In this document: piece after piece, positions 1 through 8,038 of the stretch
How the letters are laid out: every line of letters starts with the position of its first letter
Numbering within the stretch: the first letter of the stretch is position 1
Assembly (NCBI GenBank): GCA_945906965.1
Contig: CAMDRP010000023.1
Coordinates: 1-33,687 of the forward strand
Direction of reading: 5' to 3'
DNA: 33,687 bases
DNA from: Opitutus sp. GAS368
GTDB taxonomy: Bacteria; Verrucomicrobiota; Verrucomicrobiia; Opitutales; Opitutaceae
Notes under the pieces: generated by a model
Databases searched by the model: none
Told to the model about the DNA's origin: nothing
What the model saw: only the letters and a program-made list of their open reading frames with translations
Program-made: the position numbers and the translations under genes

Positions 1-2
1 CC

Positions 3-119
3 GTCCGCGCCTCGGGCAGCTTTAACGTGCAGACCCAGCTCGGGGTCGTGCAAGGTATCGCCCACCGCTTTTGCTCCCTAGTCCAACGCGCTGACGGCTA
101 CGCCTACTCACCAGCTTAA
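3..119 (+). CDS. C-terminal fragment of an unrecognised protein (5' end outside window)
   Basis: The frame starting at base 3 is open to a TAA at 117-119 and encodes 38 residues with a plausible protein composition, including the stretches SFNVQTQLGVVQGI and LVQRADGYAYSPA. The other two plus-strand frames hit stops sooner (bases 23-25 and 88-90). I do not recognise the family; the fragment is too short for a functional call. It is followed by a 90-bp gap before the DUF2911 gene on the same strand. That it is coding at all is inference from the open frame and residue pattern. Confidence 0.45.
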   Translation, partial: VRASGSFNVQTQLGVVQGIAHRFCSLVQRADGYAYSPA

Positions 120-209
120 TCTCGTTCCGATTCCTTCCCACACTCCAAACAATTATGCGTGGCTTCTTCCCGGTCCTAAAGGGCCAGGTTTCCGCCACGT
201 CTCCCAAAG

Positions 210-773
210 ATGAAAAAAATCGCCTCGCTCGTCCTCGCCTTCGCCGCGCTCGTCGTCGGCTCGCTTCCCCTCGCCGCCCAACAAAAACGCACCAGCCCGC
301 ACGAGAGCATTTACACGCGTTACGGCACGCGCCCCAACGTCACCCTCGTCTCCATCACCTACGGTCGGCCATTTTCCAAAGACCCCAAAACCGGCGAACT
401 GCGCAAAATTTGGGGCGGCCTCGTCGCCTGGGGCAAAGCCGATCGCCTCGGCGCCGACGAAGCCACCTTACTGCTCACGCAAAAAGCCCTCGTCTTTGGC
501 GAAACCACCGTTCCCGCCGGCGCCTACACGCTTTATCTCGTCCCCTCCGAGACCGGCGCCACCCAACTCGCGATCAGCACCAACATCGGCAAATGGGGCG
601 TCCCCGTGGACGAGAAAAACGACCTCGCCCGAGTGCCCCTGACCAAAGGCGCCCTCGAAACCTCCGTCGACCAACTCACGCTCGCCCTCGACAAAAACCC
701 TGACGACACCGGCACCCTCAAAATCATGTGGGAAAAAACCGTCTACTCCGTCGGCTTCAGTGTGAAGAAATAG
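210..773 (+). CDS. DUF2911 domain-containing secreted protein
   Basis: This 187-residue protein starts at an ATG followed by a Sec signal peptide (basic MKKIA, hydrophobic segment to about residue 22, then PLAAQQ), so the mature protein is probably periplasmic or exported. The mature part shows the hallmarks of DUF2911: an early SITYGRPFSKDP segment (strand plus conserved YGRP), KIWGGLVAWGKADRLGADEAT in the middle, then TVPAGAYTLYLVPSETG and NIGKWG. The family is common in Bacteroidota and Verrucomicrobiota, and its function is unknown. Length matches the family. No Shine-Dalgarno sequence precedes the start. It is 90 bp from the upstream fragment and is followed by repeat copy A, so it probably stands alone or ends an operon. 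Confidence 0.9.
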   Translation: MKKIASLVLAFAALVVGSLPLAAQQKRTSPHESIYTRYGTRPNVTLVSITYGRPFSKDPKTGELRKIWGGLVAWGKADRLGADEATLLLTQKALVFGETTVPAGAYTLYLVPSETGATQLAISTNIGKWGVPVDEKNDLARVPLTKGALETSVDQLTLALDKNPDDTGTLKIMWEKTVYSVGFSVKK

Positions 774-814
774 TCCAAGCCGTCGCCACCACGCGCGACT
801 CTTTCTACCGCATC

Positions 815-943
815 ACAAGGTTAGTGACGTATATCGACACTAACCTCGTTGTTCAAATTGCGCTATTAAATGCGACAGGCGAAAAAAGCGCGCCAAATTA
901 CCACGGCGATATCAACCGTCTGGCAGGGGTAAAACTTTGTTTT
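815..943. repeat. Direct repeat copy A (left flank of toxin-antitoxin island)
   Basis: This 129-bp element aligns with 1670-1799 at about 88% identity (16 differences including one gap, by hand). It starts at ACAAGGTTAGTG and ends at ACTTTGTTTT. Its left part forms a perfect hairpin with 9-bp arms AGGTTAGTG (818-826) and CACTAACCT (838-846) around an 11-nt loop. It lies 41 bp after the DUF2911 gene. No reading frame is conserved between the copies, so it looks like a non-coding repeat. Confidence 0.85.
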
Positions 944-1022
944 ATGACTAACTGCTTCAAACAGTCCGCACTGGCCGTGGCATTAGCCAGCCCCTTCCCC
1001 CTGGCTCCCCCAACCCGGTTGC

Positions 1023-1087
1023 TTTAAAATAGGAAAACTTCCAATACTTTAAAATCATGGGTCTTGAAAAACGTATTGCTTTTCAAG
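1023..1087 (+). promoter_or_regulatory. Candidate promoter/operator region of the toxin-antitoxin module
   Basis: The stretch holds an AT-rich octamer TTTAAAAT twice (1023-1030 and 1048-1055, 25 bp apart), a small inverted repeat GGAA-AAC-TTCC between them, and a perfect 8-bp inverted repeat CTTGAAAA (1063-1070) / TTTTCAAG (1080-1087) just before the toxin frame. Type II antitoxins usually bind palindromes in their own promoter, so this is the natural autoregulatory site. Assignment to promoter elements is inference; no clean -35/-10 pair stands out. Confidence 0.4.
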
Positions 1088-1392
1088 CAAAAAGGGGCCC
1101 TTTGTATTTCGTGACCTTCGAATGGGAGCCCCAGAAAAACACGGCTAATATAGCCAAGCACGCCGTTGCATTTTGACTAGCGGAAAAAGCCTTCGAAGAT
1201 TCAAAGGCTGTGGTTGCCTTCGACCAAGATCACAGTGGGCCTATAGAGCTACGTTGGTGGCTGTTAGGCAAAGTAAAGGGTCGGGTAATGTTGGTTCGAT
1301 ACACTCACAGGCCTAATGGACGCATCCGAATTATCGGTGCTGGATACTGGCGGGCCGGAAAAGAAATTTATGAAAAAGCACAACAAGTCTGA
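1057..1392 (+). pseudogene. brnT: BrnT-family ribonuclease toxin, interrupted by an in-frame TGA
   Basis: The frame reads VTFEWEPQKNTANIAKHAVAF, then TGA at 1174-1176, then continues without shift as LAEKAFEDSKAVVAF...RVMLVRYTHRPNGRIRIIGAGYW to a TGA at 1390-1392. This matches BrnT toxins (FEWDxxKAxxNxxKHGVxF-xxAxxVFxD ... VxxTxRxxxxRIISARxA), which act as RNA-cleaving type II toxins. Family members normally start just before the FEW motif, suggesting GTG 1111; an in-frame ATG at 1057 would add 18 residues. The premature stop comes after 21 codons from GTG 1111 and removes the first strands and helix, so the product should be inactive unless the stop is read through. The 3' end overlaps the antitoxin start by 23 bp, the usual toxin-first order of brnTA. 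Base composition is AT-richer than the neighbours, suggesting acquisition. Confidence 0.75.
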
Positions 1393-1651
1393 AGCTCCTG
1401 TATTCGACGCGGAAGGGTATCAGCTCAACATAGCGGATCTCAATGGTGAGGCCCTTCCTGAGCCGGATAAAGTCGGTTTCAAGCCATTGGCTCATGGTGG
1501 GGCCAGGCAAGGTGCAGGCCGTAAAAACAAGGGCAGAAAACCGCTTCTTCTTCGGTTGAGTCCCAAAATAATCGCTCGGTTAAAAGCGAAAGCGAAGGCC
1601 ACTCACAAATCAGTTTCTGATGTAGCTGAAGAATCGCTCTCAGTGGGTTGA
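1370..1651 (+). CDS. Antitoxin of the BrnT-type module (ribbon-helix-helix-like DNA-binding protein)
   Basis: The ORF is intact and encodes 93 residues from ATG 1370 (MKKHNKSE). An in-frame ATG at 1316 exists but lies deep inside the toxin frame and adds a stretch with no family character. The C-terminal half has the basic HGGARQGAGRKNKGRKP linker followed by a strand-helix-helix pattern (LLLRLSPKIIARLKAKAKATHKSVSDVAEESL), typical of small ribbon-helix-helix repressors and antitoxins. Its N-terminal segment would be the toxin-binding part. It overlaps the toxin gene by 23 bp, which implies translational coupling, and is followed 18 bp later by repeat copy B. It is not a textbook BrnA sequence, so the family call rests on position and fold pattern. 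A weak purine stretch (GGAAAAGAA) precedes the start. Confidence 0.7.
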   Translation: MKKHNKSEAPVFDAEGYQLNIADLNGEALPEPDKVGFKPLAHGGARQGAGRKNKGRKPLLLRLSPKIIARLKAKAKATHKSVSDVAEESLSVG

Positions 1652-1669
1652 GCAAAGAGGTAGCGAACG

Positions 1670-1799
1670 ACAAGGTTAGTGACGTAAATCGACACTTAAC
1701 CTCGTCATTCAAATTCCGATATGCAATGTGACAGGCGAAAAAAGCGCACAAAATTACCACGGCGATACCAACCGTCCGGTTGGGGCAAAACTTTGTTTT
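1670..1799. repeat. Direct repeat copy B (right flank of toxin-antitoxin island)
   Basis: This is the second copy of the repeat at 815-943, same orientation, 855 bp downstream. The hairpin is kept with one bulged base: AGGTTAGTG (1673-1681) against CACTTAACCT (1693-1702). The best conserved blocks are GACAGGCGAAAAAAGCGC and AAATTACCACGGCGAT. It starts 18 bp after the antitoxin stop codon. The pattern gene-repeat-gene-repeat resembles a cassette unit, but I see no convincing integron attC core sites. Confidence 0.85.
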
Positions 1800-2069
1800 T
1801 TAGGACATTCGACGGCTTCATTTTAAGGGCCATGCCTAATCTGGAATGAGGTTTGCCCCCGTGTCCCAAAGCGGAGGTTAGAGAGTAGGTTCACCTGCAG
1901 TATTCCAAGAAACTCAGTGACGGAAAGCCAGGTCCCACACAGGTCAAAATATAGCCTGGTTATGCCAAGCATACCCGGCGGGACCAGAGGTCCCGCACTA
2001 CCTTCCGCCAGCCACCGGTTGCGCCTTTCTGTTTGTCGGGCTGCGCGCGTCGGCTGAATATCCAGTCCC
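1800..2069. other. Non-coding gap with a perfect GC-rich hairpin (1978-1996)
   Basis: No credible gene is seen in these 270 bp. It contains a perfect inverted repeat GCGGGACC-AGA-GGTCCCGC at 1978-1996, not followed by a T-run on either strand, so it is more like a dispersed palindromic repeat than an intrinsic terminator. An 82-codon frame on the minus strand across this stretch has no recognisable protein character. Confidence 0.55.
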
Positions 2070-3311
2070 ATGATCGACTCTGCCGACCTCCTCGCGCGTT
2101 TCCTCCGCTACGTCCAGATCGACACACGCAGCGATGCCTCCAGCCCGACGACGCCGAGCACTCCCGGCCAATGGACGCTCCTGCGCTTACTCGAAACCGA
2201 ACTTCGCACGCTTGACGCGAGCGATGTCACACTCACGCCGGCCGGTTTCCTCCTCGCCACGCTTCCCGCCACCGTCGCCCATCCCGTGCCCGTCGTCGCG
2301 TGGTGCGCCCACGTCGATACCGCCACCAATCTCCCCGGCGCCGCCCGGCCGCTCGTCCATCGCGCCTACGCCGGCCAACCCATTGTGTTGCCCGATGATC
2401 CCACACAGACGCTCACGCTCGAAAATTCCCCGCGCCTGCGCACCGCGCTCGGCCACGATGTCATCACGGCCAGCGGTAAAACCCTCCTCGGCGCCGACGA
2501 CAAAGCGGGCGTCGCCGTGATCCTCGCGACCGCGCGCCATCTGTTGCTCCATCCCGCAATCCCCCACGGGAAAATCCGCCTCTGCTTCAGCCCCGACGAA
2601 GAAATCGCCACCGGTATGAACCACCTCGACCTTGCCCAACTCGGCGCGGAGGCCGCTTACACGCTCGACGGCGAATCGCCCGGCGAGATCGACGACGAGA
2701 CCTTCAACGCCGACGCCGCCACGCTCGAAATTCACGGCGTCGCCTCGCATCCCGGCTGGGCGAAGGACGTCATGGTCAACGCGCTTCGCCTCGCCGCGCG
2801 CTGGCTCGACGCCCTGCCCACCGAACTCTCGCCCGAACGCACCACGGGCCGCGCGGGCTTCATTCATCTCGTCGAAGTCACCGGCACCGCCGAACTCGCC
2901 ACAGTGCGCCTCATCCTCCGTGACTTTGAACTCTCCGGCCTCGCCGCCCATCGCGCCCTCCTCGCAAAACTCACCGCCGAACTCCGCGCCGCCGAACCCC
3001 GCGCTCGCTGCGTCCTCACGTTTACCGAGCAATACCGCAACCTCCGCTACGGCCTCGAAAAAGATCCGCGTCCCCTCGTCCACGCCCGCACCGCCCTGCG
3101 TCGAGCCGGCCTTACGCCCGTCTCGAATCCCATCCGTGGCGGCACCGATGGTTCCAATCTCACCGCCCGCGGCCTGCCCACGCCCAATCTGTTTGTCGGC
3201 ATGCACGAGGTCCACAGCCCTCGCGAATGGGTCAGCCTCCAAGACATGGAAAAATCCGCCGAAGTCCTCGTCCACCTCGCGCAAGTCTGGGCTGAGTGCA
3301 CCGCGAATTGA
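2070..3311 (+). CDS. pepT: Peptidase T (tripeptide aminopeptidase, M20B)
   Basis: This 413-residue cytoplasmic metallopeptidase removes the N-terminal residue from tripeptides. Length and motifs match PepT closely: the first zinc site AHVDT (H81, D83), the bridging aspartate in LLGADDKAGVAV (D143/D144), the catalytic glutamates in FSPDEEIATG (E177/E178), the zinc aspartate in YTLDGE (D200), NPIRGGTDGSNL, and the C-terminal zinc histidine in VGMHEVHSPREW (H379). The dimerisation (lid) domain lies between about residues 205 and 320, with HPGWAKDVMVNA typical of PepT. There is no signal peptide. The gene stands alone on the plus strand, convergent with the minus-strand DUF1501 gene 48 bp away. 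No Shine-Dalgarno sequence precedes ATG 2070. Confidence 0.93.
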   Translation: MIDSADLLARFLRYVQIDTRSDASSPTTPSTPGQWTLLRLLETELRTLDASDVTLTPAGFLLATLPATVAHPVPVVAWCAHVDTATNLPGAARPLVHRAYAGQPIVLPDDPTQTLTLENSPRLRTALGHDVITASGKTLLGADDKAGVAVILATARHLLLHPAIPHGKIRLCFSPDEEIATGMNHLDLAQLGAEAAYTLDGESPGEIDDETFNADAATLEIHGVASHPGWAKDVMVNALRLAARWLDALPTELSPERTTGRAGFIHLVEVTGTAELATVRLILRDFELSGLAAHRALLAKLTAELRAAEPRARCVLTFTEQYRNLRYGLEKDPRPLVHARTALRRAGLTPVSNPIRGGTDGSNLTARGLPTPNLFVGMHEVHSPREWVSLQDMEKSAEVLVHLAQVWAECTAN

Positions 3312-3313
3312 TT

Positions 3314-3351
3314 GGCGATCGCCGACGCGCCACGTCGCCGCAGAAATTTTT
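3314..3351 (+). terminator. Candidate terminator between convergent pepT and DUF1501 genes
   Basis: A palindrome GGCGATCGCC (3314-3323) is followed by a hairpin CGACG-CGCCA-CGTCG (3323-3337, sharing one base) and, 9 nt later, a T5 run (3347-3351). This sits right after the pepT stop. The stem is short and the T-run is displaced, so efficiency is doubtful. Confidence 0.3.
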
Positions 3352-3359
3352 AGTTTAAC

Positions 3360-4829
3360 TCACGCCAAAATCTCGCGCACGACGCGCGCGGGCTCGACGC
3401 CGGTGAGACGTTGGTCGAGGCCCTGGGCTTTAAATGAGAACTTGGCGTGATCGACGCCGAGACAGTGGAGCAGCGTGGCGTTGAGATCGTGGAGACTCAC
3501 GGGATCGCGCACGATGTTGTAGGAAAAATCGTCGGTCTCGCCGTGGACGACGCCGCCCTTCACGCCACCGCCCGCGGCCCACACGCTGAAGCAACGCGGG
3601 TGATGATCGCGGCCGTAGTTGGTCTGCGTGAGCGTGCCCTGCGAATAAACCGTGCGGCCAAATTCGCCGGCCCAGACGACGAGCGTGTCGTCGAGCAAGC
3701 CGCGTTGCTTGAGATCAGTAACGAGCGCGTAGCAGGCTTGATCGGTGTCGAGACACTGGAGGCGATGATCGCCGGGCAAGTTGCCGTGCTGATCCCAGCC
3801 GCGATGGAGGATTTGCACGACGCGCACGTTGCGCTCGGCCATGCGGCGCGCGAGCAAGCAACTCGCGGCAAACGAACCGGGCGTCTTCACATCGGGCCCG
3901 TAGAGATCGAGCGTCGCGGGCGATTCGTCAGCGAAGTTGGTGAGATCGGGCACGCTCGTCTGCATGCGAAACGCCATCTCGTATTGTGCAATGCGGTTGA
4001 GCGTCTCGGGATCGCCGTGGCGGGCCTGCGCGTGGTGGTTGAACTTGGCGAGGCCATCGAGCATCGCGCGGCGCGTGGTGGCATCAACGCCGTTAGGGTT
4101 TTCCAAGAACAGGACCGGATCGCCCTGCGCGCGCAGCGCGACGCCGTTGTGCCCGCCGGGGAGAAATCCGCTGCTCCACATTCTAGTGAACAACGCCTGC
4201 GCGGAGACCTTGGAAGAAAATTTCGGTGTGAGTACGACAAAGGCCGGCAAGTCGTTGTTCTCGCTGCCGAGGCCGTAGGAGATCCACGAGCCGATGCTGG
4301 CTTTGCCGGGGATTTCGCTGCCGGTCATGAGAAACGTGCAGGCCGGATCGTGGTTGATGGCGTTGGTATGGACGGAGCGCACGATAGCGATGTCGTCCGC
4401 GAGCTTCGCGGTCCAAGGGAGCAAATCGCTGACCCACGCGCCGCTGCGGCCGTGTTGCGCGAATTTAAAAATCGAAGGCGCGACGGGAAACTTGGCCTGC
4501 CCGCTCGTCATCGTTGTGATGCGTTGGCCGGCGCGAATCGAGTCGGGCAGCTCGACATTGAACTGCGACTGGAGGCCGGGCTTGTAGTCAAACGTGTCGA
4601 GCTGCGAAGGCCCGCCGTTCATGTGCAGGTAAATGACGCGCTTCGCCTTAGGCGCGAAATGCGGCAAGCCCGGCAACGCGGGATGAATACGCGCGCCGGC
4701 CTTCGCCGTGACGGCGCCGCGCAAGCGGGGCGCGAGCAAGTTGAGGGCGACGCCACCCATGGCGAGACCAGCGCCCGCGAAAAATTGTCGGCGCGTGAGT
4801 TGGTTCAAGTAATCGTGGCAAGGATTCAT
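3360..4829 (-). CDS. DUF1501 domain-containing protein (Tat-exported, sulfatase-fold family)
   Basis: This 489-residue protein begins with a twin-arginine signal ([22 protein letters not shown], residues 11-32), so it is exported folded. Diagnostic DUF1501 motifs are [18 protein letters not shown] (68-84), [29 protein letters not shown], and near the C terminus [15 protein letters not shown] with [21 protein letters not shown]. The family adopts an alkaline-phosphatase/sulfatase-like fold but its activity is not established. It follows the PSCyt/PSD1 gene with a gap of 7 bp, the pairing seen throughout Planctomycetota and Verrucomicrobiota, so the two proteins very probably act together. It is the last gene of the minus-strand run. 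Confidence 0.95.
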   Translation of the reverse strand: MNPCHDYLNQLTRRQFFAGAGLAMGGVALNLLAPRLRGAVTAKAGARIHPALPGLPHFAPKAKRVIYLHMNGGPSQLDTFDYKPGLQSQFNVELPDSIRAGQRITTMTSGQAKFPVAPSIFKFAQHGRSGAWVSDLLPWTAKLADDIAIVRSVHTNAINHDPACTFLMTGSEIPGKASIGSWISYGLGSENNDLPAFVVLTPKFSSKVSAQALFTRMWSSGFLPGGHNGVALRAQGDPVLFLENPNGVDATTRRAMLDGLAKFNHHAQARHGDPETLNRIAQYEMAFRMQTSVPDLTNFADESPATLDLYGPDVKTPGSFAASCLLARRMAERNVRVVQILHRGWDQHGNLPGDHRLQCLDTDQACYALVTDLKQRGLLDDTLVVWAGEFGRTVYSQGTLTQTNYGRDHHPRCFSVWAAGGGVKGGVVHGETDDFSYNIVRDPVSLHDLNATLLHCLGVDHAKFSFKAQGLDQRLTGVEPARVVREILA

Positions 4830-4836
4830 GGCAGGC

Positions 4837-7800
4837 TCAGTTGCGGGTGACGGCTTCGTCTAGATTAAGGATGAGATTGGCGACCAAGGTCCACGCGGCG
4901 ATTTCGGGCGCGGGCTGCGCGGCAAAGGCTTTGCTTTCGCCGTTGGTGAGGATTTTAGCGGCGGCCGTGGGATCGGCGGCGAAGTGCGTGCGGTGCGTGG
5001 CGAGAGCTTCGGCGAGCAAGGTGCGCTCCGTGCGATCGGGGACACGGGCCGTGACCGAGCGAAACGCAAGCGCGAGTCGTTGCGCGTCGTCGCCCGGCTG
5101 CACGAGGAGACGCTCAGCAAAAGCGCGCGCAGCCTCGAAGTGTTGCACATCGTTCATGAGCGCGAGGGCTTGCAGCGGAGTGTTGGAGCGACCACGAACG
5201 ACGCAGAGGTTTTCGCGCGAAGGCGCATCAAAGGTCGAGATCGCCGGAGCGGGCGCGGTGCGTTTCCAAAACGTATAGAGGCTGCGGCGATACAAGGCAT
5301 CGCCGTGGTCTTGGACGTAAGTCTTGGTGTTGCTACCGCCGAAAGCTACGGGTTCCCAGATGTTGATCGGCTGGTAAGGCCGCACGGGCGCGCCACCGAT
5401 TTCAGGACGCAACAGGCCGCTCACGGCGAGGGCTTGATCGCGAAGCACTTCGCCGTCGAGCCGCAGACGGGGACCGCGGGCGAGGAGTTTATTGGCGGGA
5501 TCGAGTTCGAGGAGCGCGGGATCGACGCGGGAATCCTGCCGATATGTGCGCGACGTCACGATGAGGCGGACGAGGTGTTTTACGTCCCAGCCGCTCGTCA
5601 TGAATTCGCTCGCGAGCCAGTCGAGCAATTCGGGATGCGTGGGTGGATCACCCTGCGCGCCGAAATCGCCCGGCGTGCGCACGAGCCCGGCGCCGAGGAG
5701 TTGTTGCCAAAAACGATTCACCGTCACGCGCGAGGGCAACGGGTTTTTTGGGTCGACGAGCCAGCGAGCGAGATCGAGTCGGCTGGCGCGAGCGCCACTG
5801 GCGATGAGCGGCGGCAGAAACGCCGGCGTGGCCGGTTGGACGCGTTCGCCGGGTTTGTCGTACTGGCCGCGGATGAGAATGTGCGCGGGGAGCGGCTCGG
5901 GGAGCTCGCGCGCGATCAACGAGGCATCGAGGGTGAGTTCGTAGTGAACCTGCTCAGCGAGGAGGCGACGCACGACGTGGACCTCGGGCTCCAGCGCACC
6001 CCGCGTCGGGCCGTAGATGTAATCGCGATAATAATCCTCGAGCCGCTTTTTCTCGGCGTCGTTTTGCTGGGTCGAGGAAAGACCGAGGAGAAAAACAATG
6101 TCGTTGGGTAACGGCACTGTCGTCAAGTCGCGGGCATTCGACTGCATGAAGCGCACCCACGCGCTCTTAGTGAGGAGCGGATCGTCGATGGCCTTGGCGC
6201 TCGTGCACGTCGCGCCCGCGTGATCCCACCACGCCGCGCCATCGCTTTGAGTGAGACGAAGACCGCGGTAGGCCTTTTTACGCGCGAGACCGGCGGCCAG
6301 CGCCGGAATCTCCAGTCGCGCGTAAGCTCCGGCCGCTGGCATCGGGCCCACGACGACGTCGCCGTCAGCCGCTGGACGCAGCGCAGCGGGATCACCCCAG
6401 ACGTAGCGCTTGGTTTTTTCGGCCGAGACAAATTCTAGACTCACCGCGCGCGGCGACCGGGCGGGATCGGCGTTAAAGTGCACGAACGCGACCGCCTCTT
6501 GATTGACCACGAGCGGAGTTTCGCCGGTGGCAAACGTGAAGACCCGCTCGTTCACCGCGCCTTCGAGGCGCAAGGCGCGTTGCCCGCCGACCACGGGAAC
6601 GGCCGGACCGGAGCGCCATTGGCCGGCGGGCGCGGGCGCGCCAAAATTCGCCGCCACTGGCATATCGCCATCCTCGGCCCAAACAACCTCGTAGGTGATC
6701 GGCGTGGGCTCAGATTTTTGCTCCGATTTATCCGCAGAGACGTTGTTCGACGTCGCGGGTTTCTCGGCTGCGGCGACGGGAGCGGGTAATGTCATCGGCA
6801 GCGTCTGGGCGCGGGCTGAGAGCGCCGCCTGCAACGGAGGTAATTCGCGGGCGATCGCCTCGATCCGCGCTTGCTGCTCAGTGTTGGCGAGCAAAACGAT
6901 CGGGCCGGGCTTAGGAATGTTTCCATCCCAACAGCGGTCCGCGAGGCCTTTGAAGAACGCGCCGAACTCGTAGTACTCGCGCTGGGTGAGCGGATCGAAT
7001 TTGTGGTCGTGACACGACGCACAGTTAGCCGTGAGGCCGAGCCACACGGCGGCGGTGGTGTCGGCGCGGTCCCCGGTGTTGCGCGCCTCAGCTTCGGCTT
7101 CAATGGCGCCGCCTTCGGAAGTCGTGAGATGAGAGCGGTTATAGCCGGTCGCGACGAGTTGATCGATGCGCGGATGCGGGAGTAAATCGCCGGCGAGTTG
7201 TTCGAGGGTAAATTGGTCGTAGGATAAATTGCGGTTAAACGCCGACACGACCCAATCGCGGTAGGGCCAGAGGTTGCGGACGTTGTCGAGGTGCAGGCCG
7301 TGGGTGTCGGCGTAGCGCACGACGTCGAGCCAGTAGCGAGCGAAGTGTTCGCCGTAGCGCGGCGAAGCGAGTAGACGCGTGACGACACGCTCGTAGGCGT
7401 CGGGCGCACGGTCCTTCAAAAACGCATCCACTTCCTGCGCCGTGGGCGGCAGGCCCGTGAGATCAAGCGTGACGCGGCGCAAAAGCACCTCGCGCGAAGC
7501 CTCGGGCGCGAGCTTGAGTTTTTTATCGGCAAGTTTGGCGCCGACGAAACGATCAATCGCAGCGTCTTTGACTTTGGCACCGCCGGCGGCCTTGGGTAAT
7601 TCGGGCCGAGCGACGGGTTCGTAAGCCCAGTGGTTTTGATAGACGGCGCCTTGCTCGATCCAGCGCTTGATCAAGGCGCGTTGCTCGGGCTTGAGCGGAA
7701 GCTTGTGCGAGTCGGGCGGTGGCATGACTTCTTCAGGGTCATCGCTCAGGATGCGTTGCCACGCTTCCGACTCGGCAAGGTCGCCGGGCGCAAACGCGCG

Positions 7801-8031
7801 AATACCGTCACGCGACGCAAGCGCCTCGGCGCCTTGATCTAGACGGAGTTTAGCTTTGCGGTGGCCGGCATCGGTGCCGTGGCAGGCGAAACAGTTGTCC
7901 GAAAGAATGGGACGGATGTGCTCGTTGAACGAAATATTTTCCTGTGTCCCTGCCACGCCCGCTGCAGTCGCTGTGGCTACTGCGAAACTGAAAACTAAAA
8001 TGGGGCGAAGCGACGGCACGGAGTTGAACAT
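4837..8031 (-). CDS. PSCyt1-DUF1549-DUF1553 (PSD1) planctomycete-type cytochrome c protein
   Basis: I start this at ATG 8031 (MFNSVPSL), giving 1,064 residues with a clean signal peptide (hydrophobic to about residue 25). The frame is open further upstream, but that stretch overlaps the aminotransferase gene and has no protein character. Domains in order: PSCyt1 with haem motif CFACH (C47, C50, H51) and MPP (about 103-105) as possible axial methionine; DUF1549 from about residue 160, with a second CASCH (C337, C340, H341) and [15 protein letters not shown]; then DUF1553 over about 740-1,030, opening with [22 protein letters not shown]. The family is periplasmic, probably haem-binding, of unknown reaction. 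It begins 7 bp after the aminotransferase stop and ends 7 bp before the DUF1501 start, so the three genes are almost certainly co-transcribed. Confidence 0.94.
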   Translation of the reverse strand: MFNSVPSLRPILVFSFAVATATAAGVAGTQENISFNEHIRPILSDNCFACHGTDAGHRKAKLRLDQGAEALASRDGIRAFAPGDLAESEAWQRILSDDPEEVMPPPDSHKLPLKPEQRALIKRWIEQGAVYQNHWAYEPVARPELPKAAGGAKVKDAAIDRFVGAKLADKKLKLAPEASREVLLRRVTLDLTGLPPTAQEVDAFLKDRAPDAYERVVTRLLASPRYGEHFARYWLDVVRYADTHGLHLDNVRNLWPYRDWVVSAFNRNLSYDQFTLEQLAGDLLPHPRIDQLVATGYNRSHLTTSEGGAIEAEAEARNTGDRADTTAAVWLGLTANCASCHDHKFDPLTQREYYEFGAFFKGLADRCWDGNIPKPGPIVLLANTEQQARIEAIARELPPLQAALSARAQTLPMTLPAPVAAAEKPATSNNVSADKSEQKSEPTPITYEVVWAEDGDMPVAANFGAPAPAGQWRSGPAVPVVGGQRALRLEGAVNERVFTFATGETPLVVNQEAVAFVHFNADPARSPRAVSLEFVSAEKTKRYVWGDPAALRPAADGDVVVGPMPAAGAYARLEIPALAAGLARKKAYRGLRLTQSDGAAWWDHAGATCTSAKAIDDPLLTKSAWVRFMQSNARDLTTVPLPNDIVFLLGLSSTQQNDAEKKRLEDYYRDYIYGPTRGALEPEVHVVRRLLAEQVHYELTLDASLIARELPEPLPAHILIRGQYDKPGERVQPATPAFLPPLIASGARASRLDLARWLVDPKNPLPSRVTVNRFWQQLLGAGLVRTPGDFGAQGDPPTHPELLDWLASEFMTSGWDVKHLVRLIVTSRTYRQDSRVDPALLELDPANKLLARGPRLRLDGEVLRDQALAVSGLLRPEIGGAPVRPYQPINIWEPVAFGGSNTKTYVQDHGDALYRRSLYTFWKRTAPAPAISTFDAPSRENLCVVRGRSNTPLQALALMNDVQHFEAARAFAERLLVQPGDDAQRLALAFRSVTARVPDRTERTLLAEALATHRTHFAADPTAAAKILTNGESKAFAAQPAPEIAAWTLVANLILNLDEAVTRN

Positions 8032-8038
8032 GGAATTA

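Noticed and set aside
728-1027. 99-codon frame on the + strand overlapping the DUF2911 end and repeat A
   Set aside because: It overlaps a real gene in another frame, and its body is the non-coding repeat whose second copy does not conserve this frame.
815-1799. Integron attC sites for the two direct repeats
   Set aside because: The length suits large attC sites, but the outer hairpin is in GTT...AAC order and I could not find matching RYYYAAC and GTTRRRY core sites at the ends; no integrase gene is in view.
1823-2071. 82-codon frame on the - strand before pepT
   Set aside because: It contains the perfect hairpin and has no recognisable protein pattern; more likely non-coding repeat DNA.
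2187-3284. 365-codon open frame on the - strand opposite pepT
   Set aside because: pepT has every active-site motif in the + frame; the opposite frame has none.
3447-4850. 467-codon open frame on the + strand opposite the DUF1501 gene
   Set aside because: Antisense shadow; the minus-strand frame carries the Tat signal and all family motifs.
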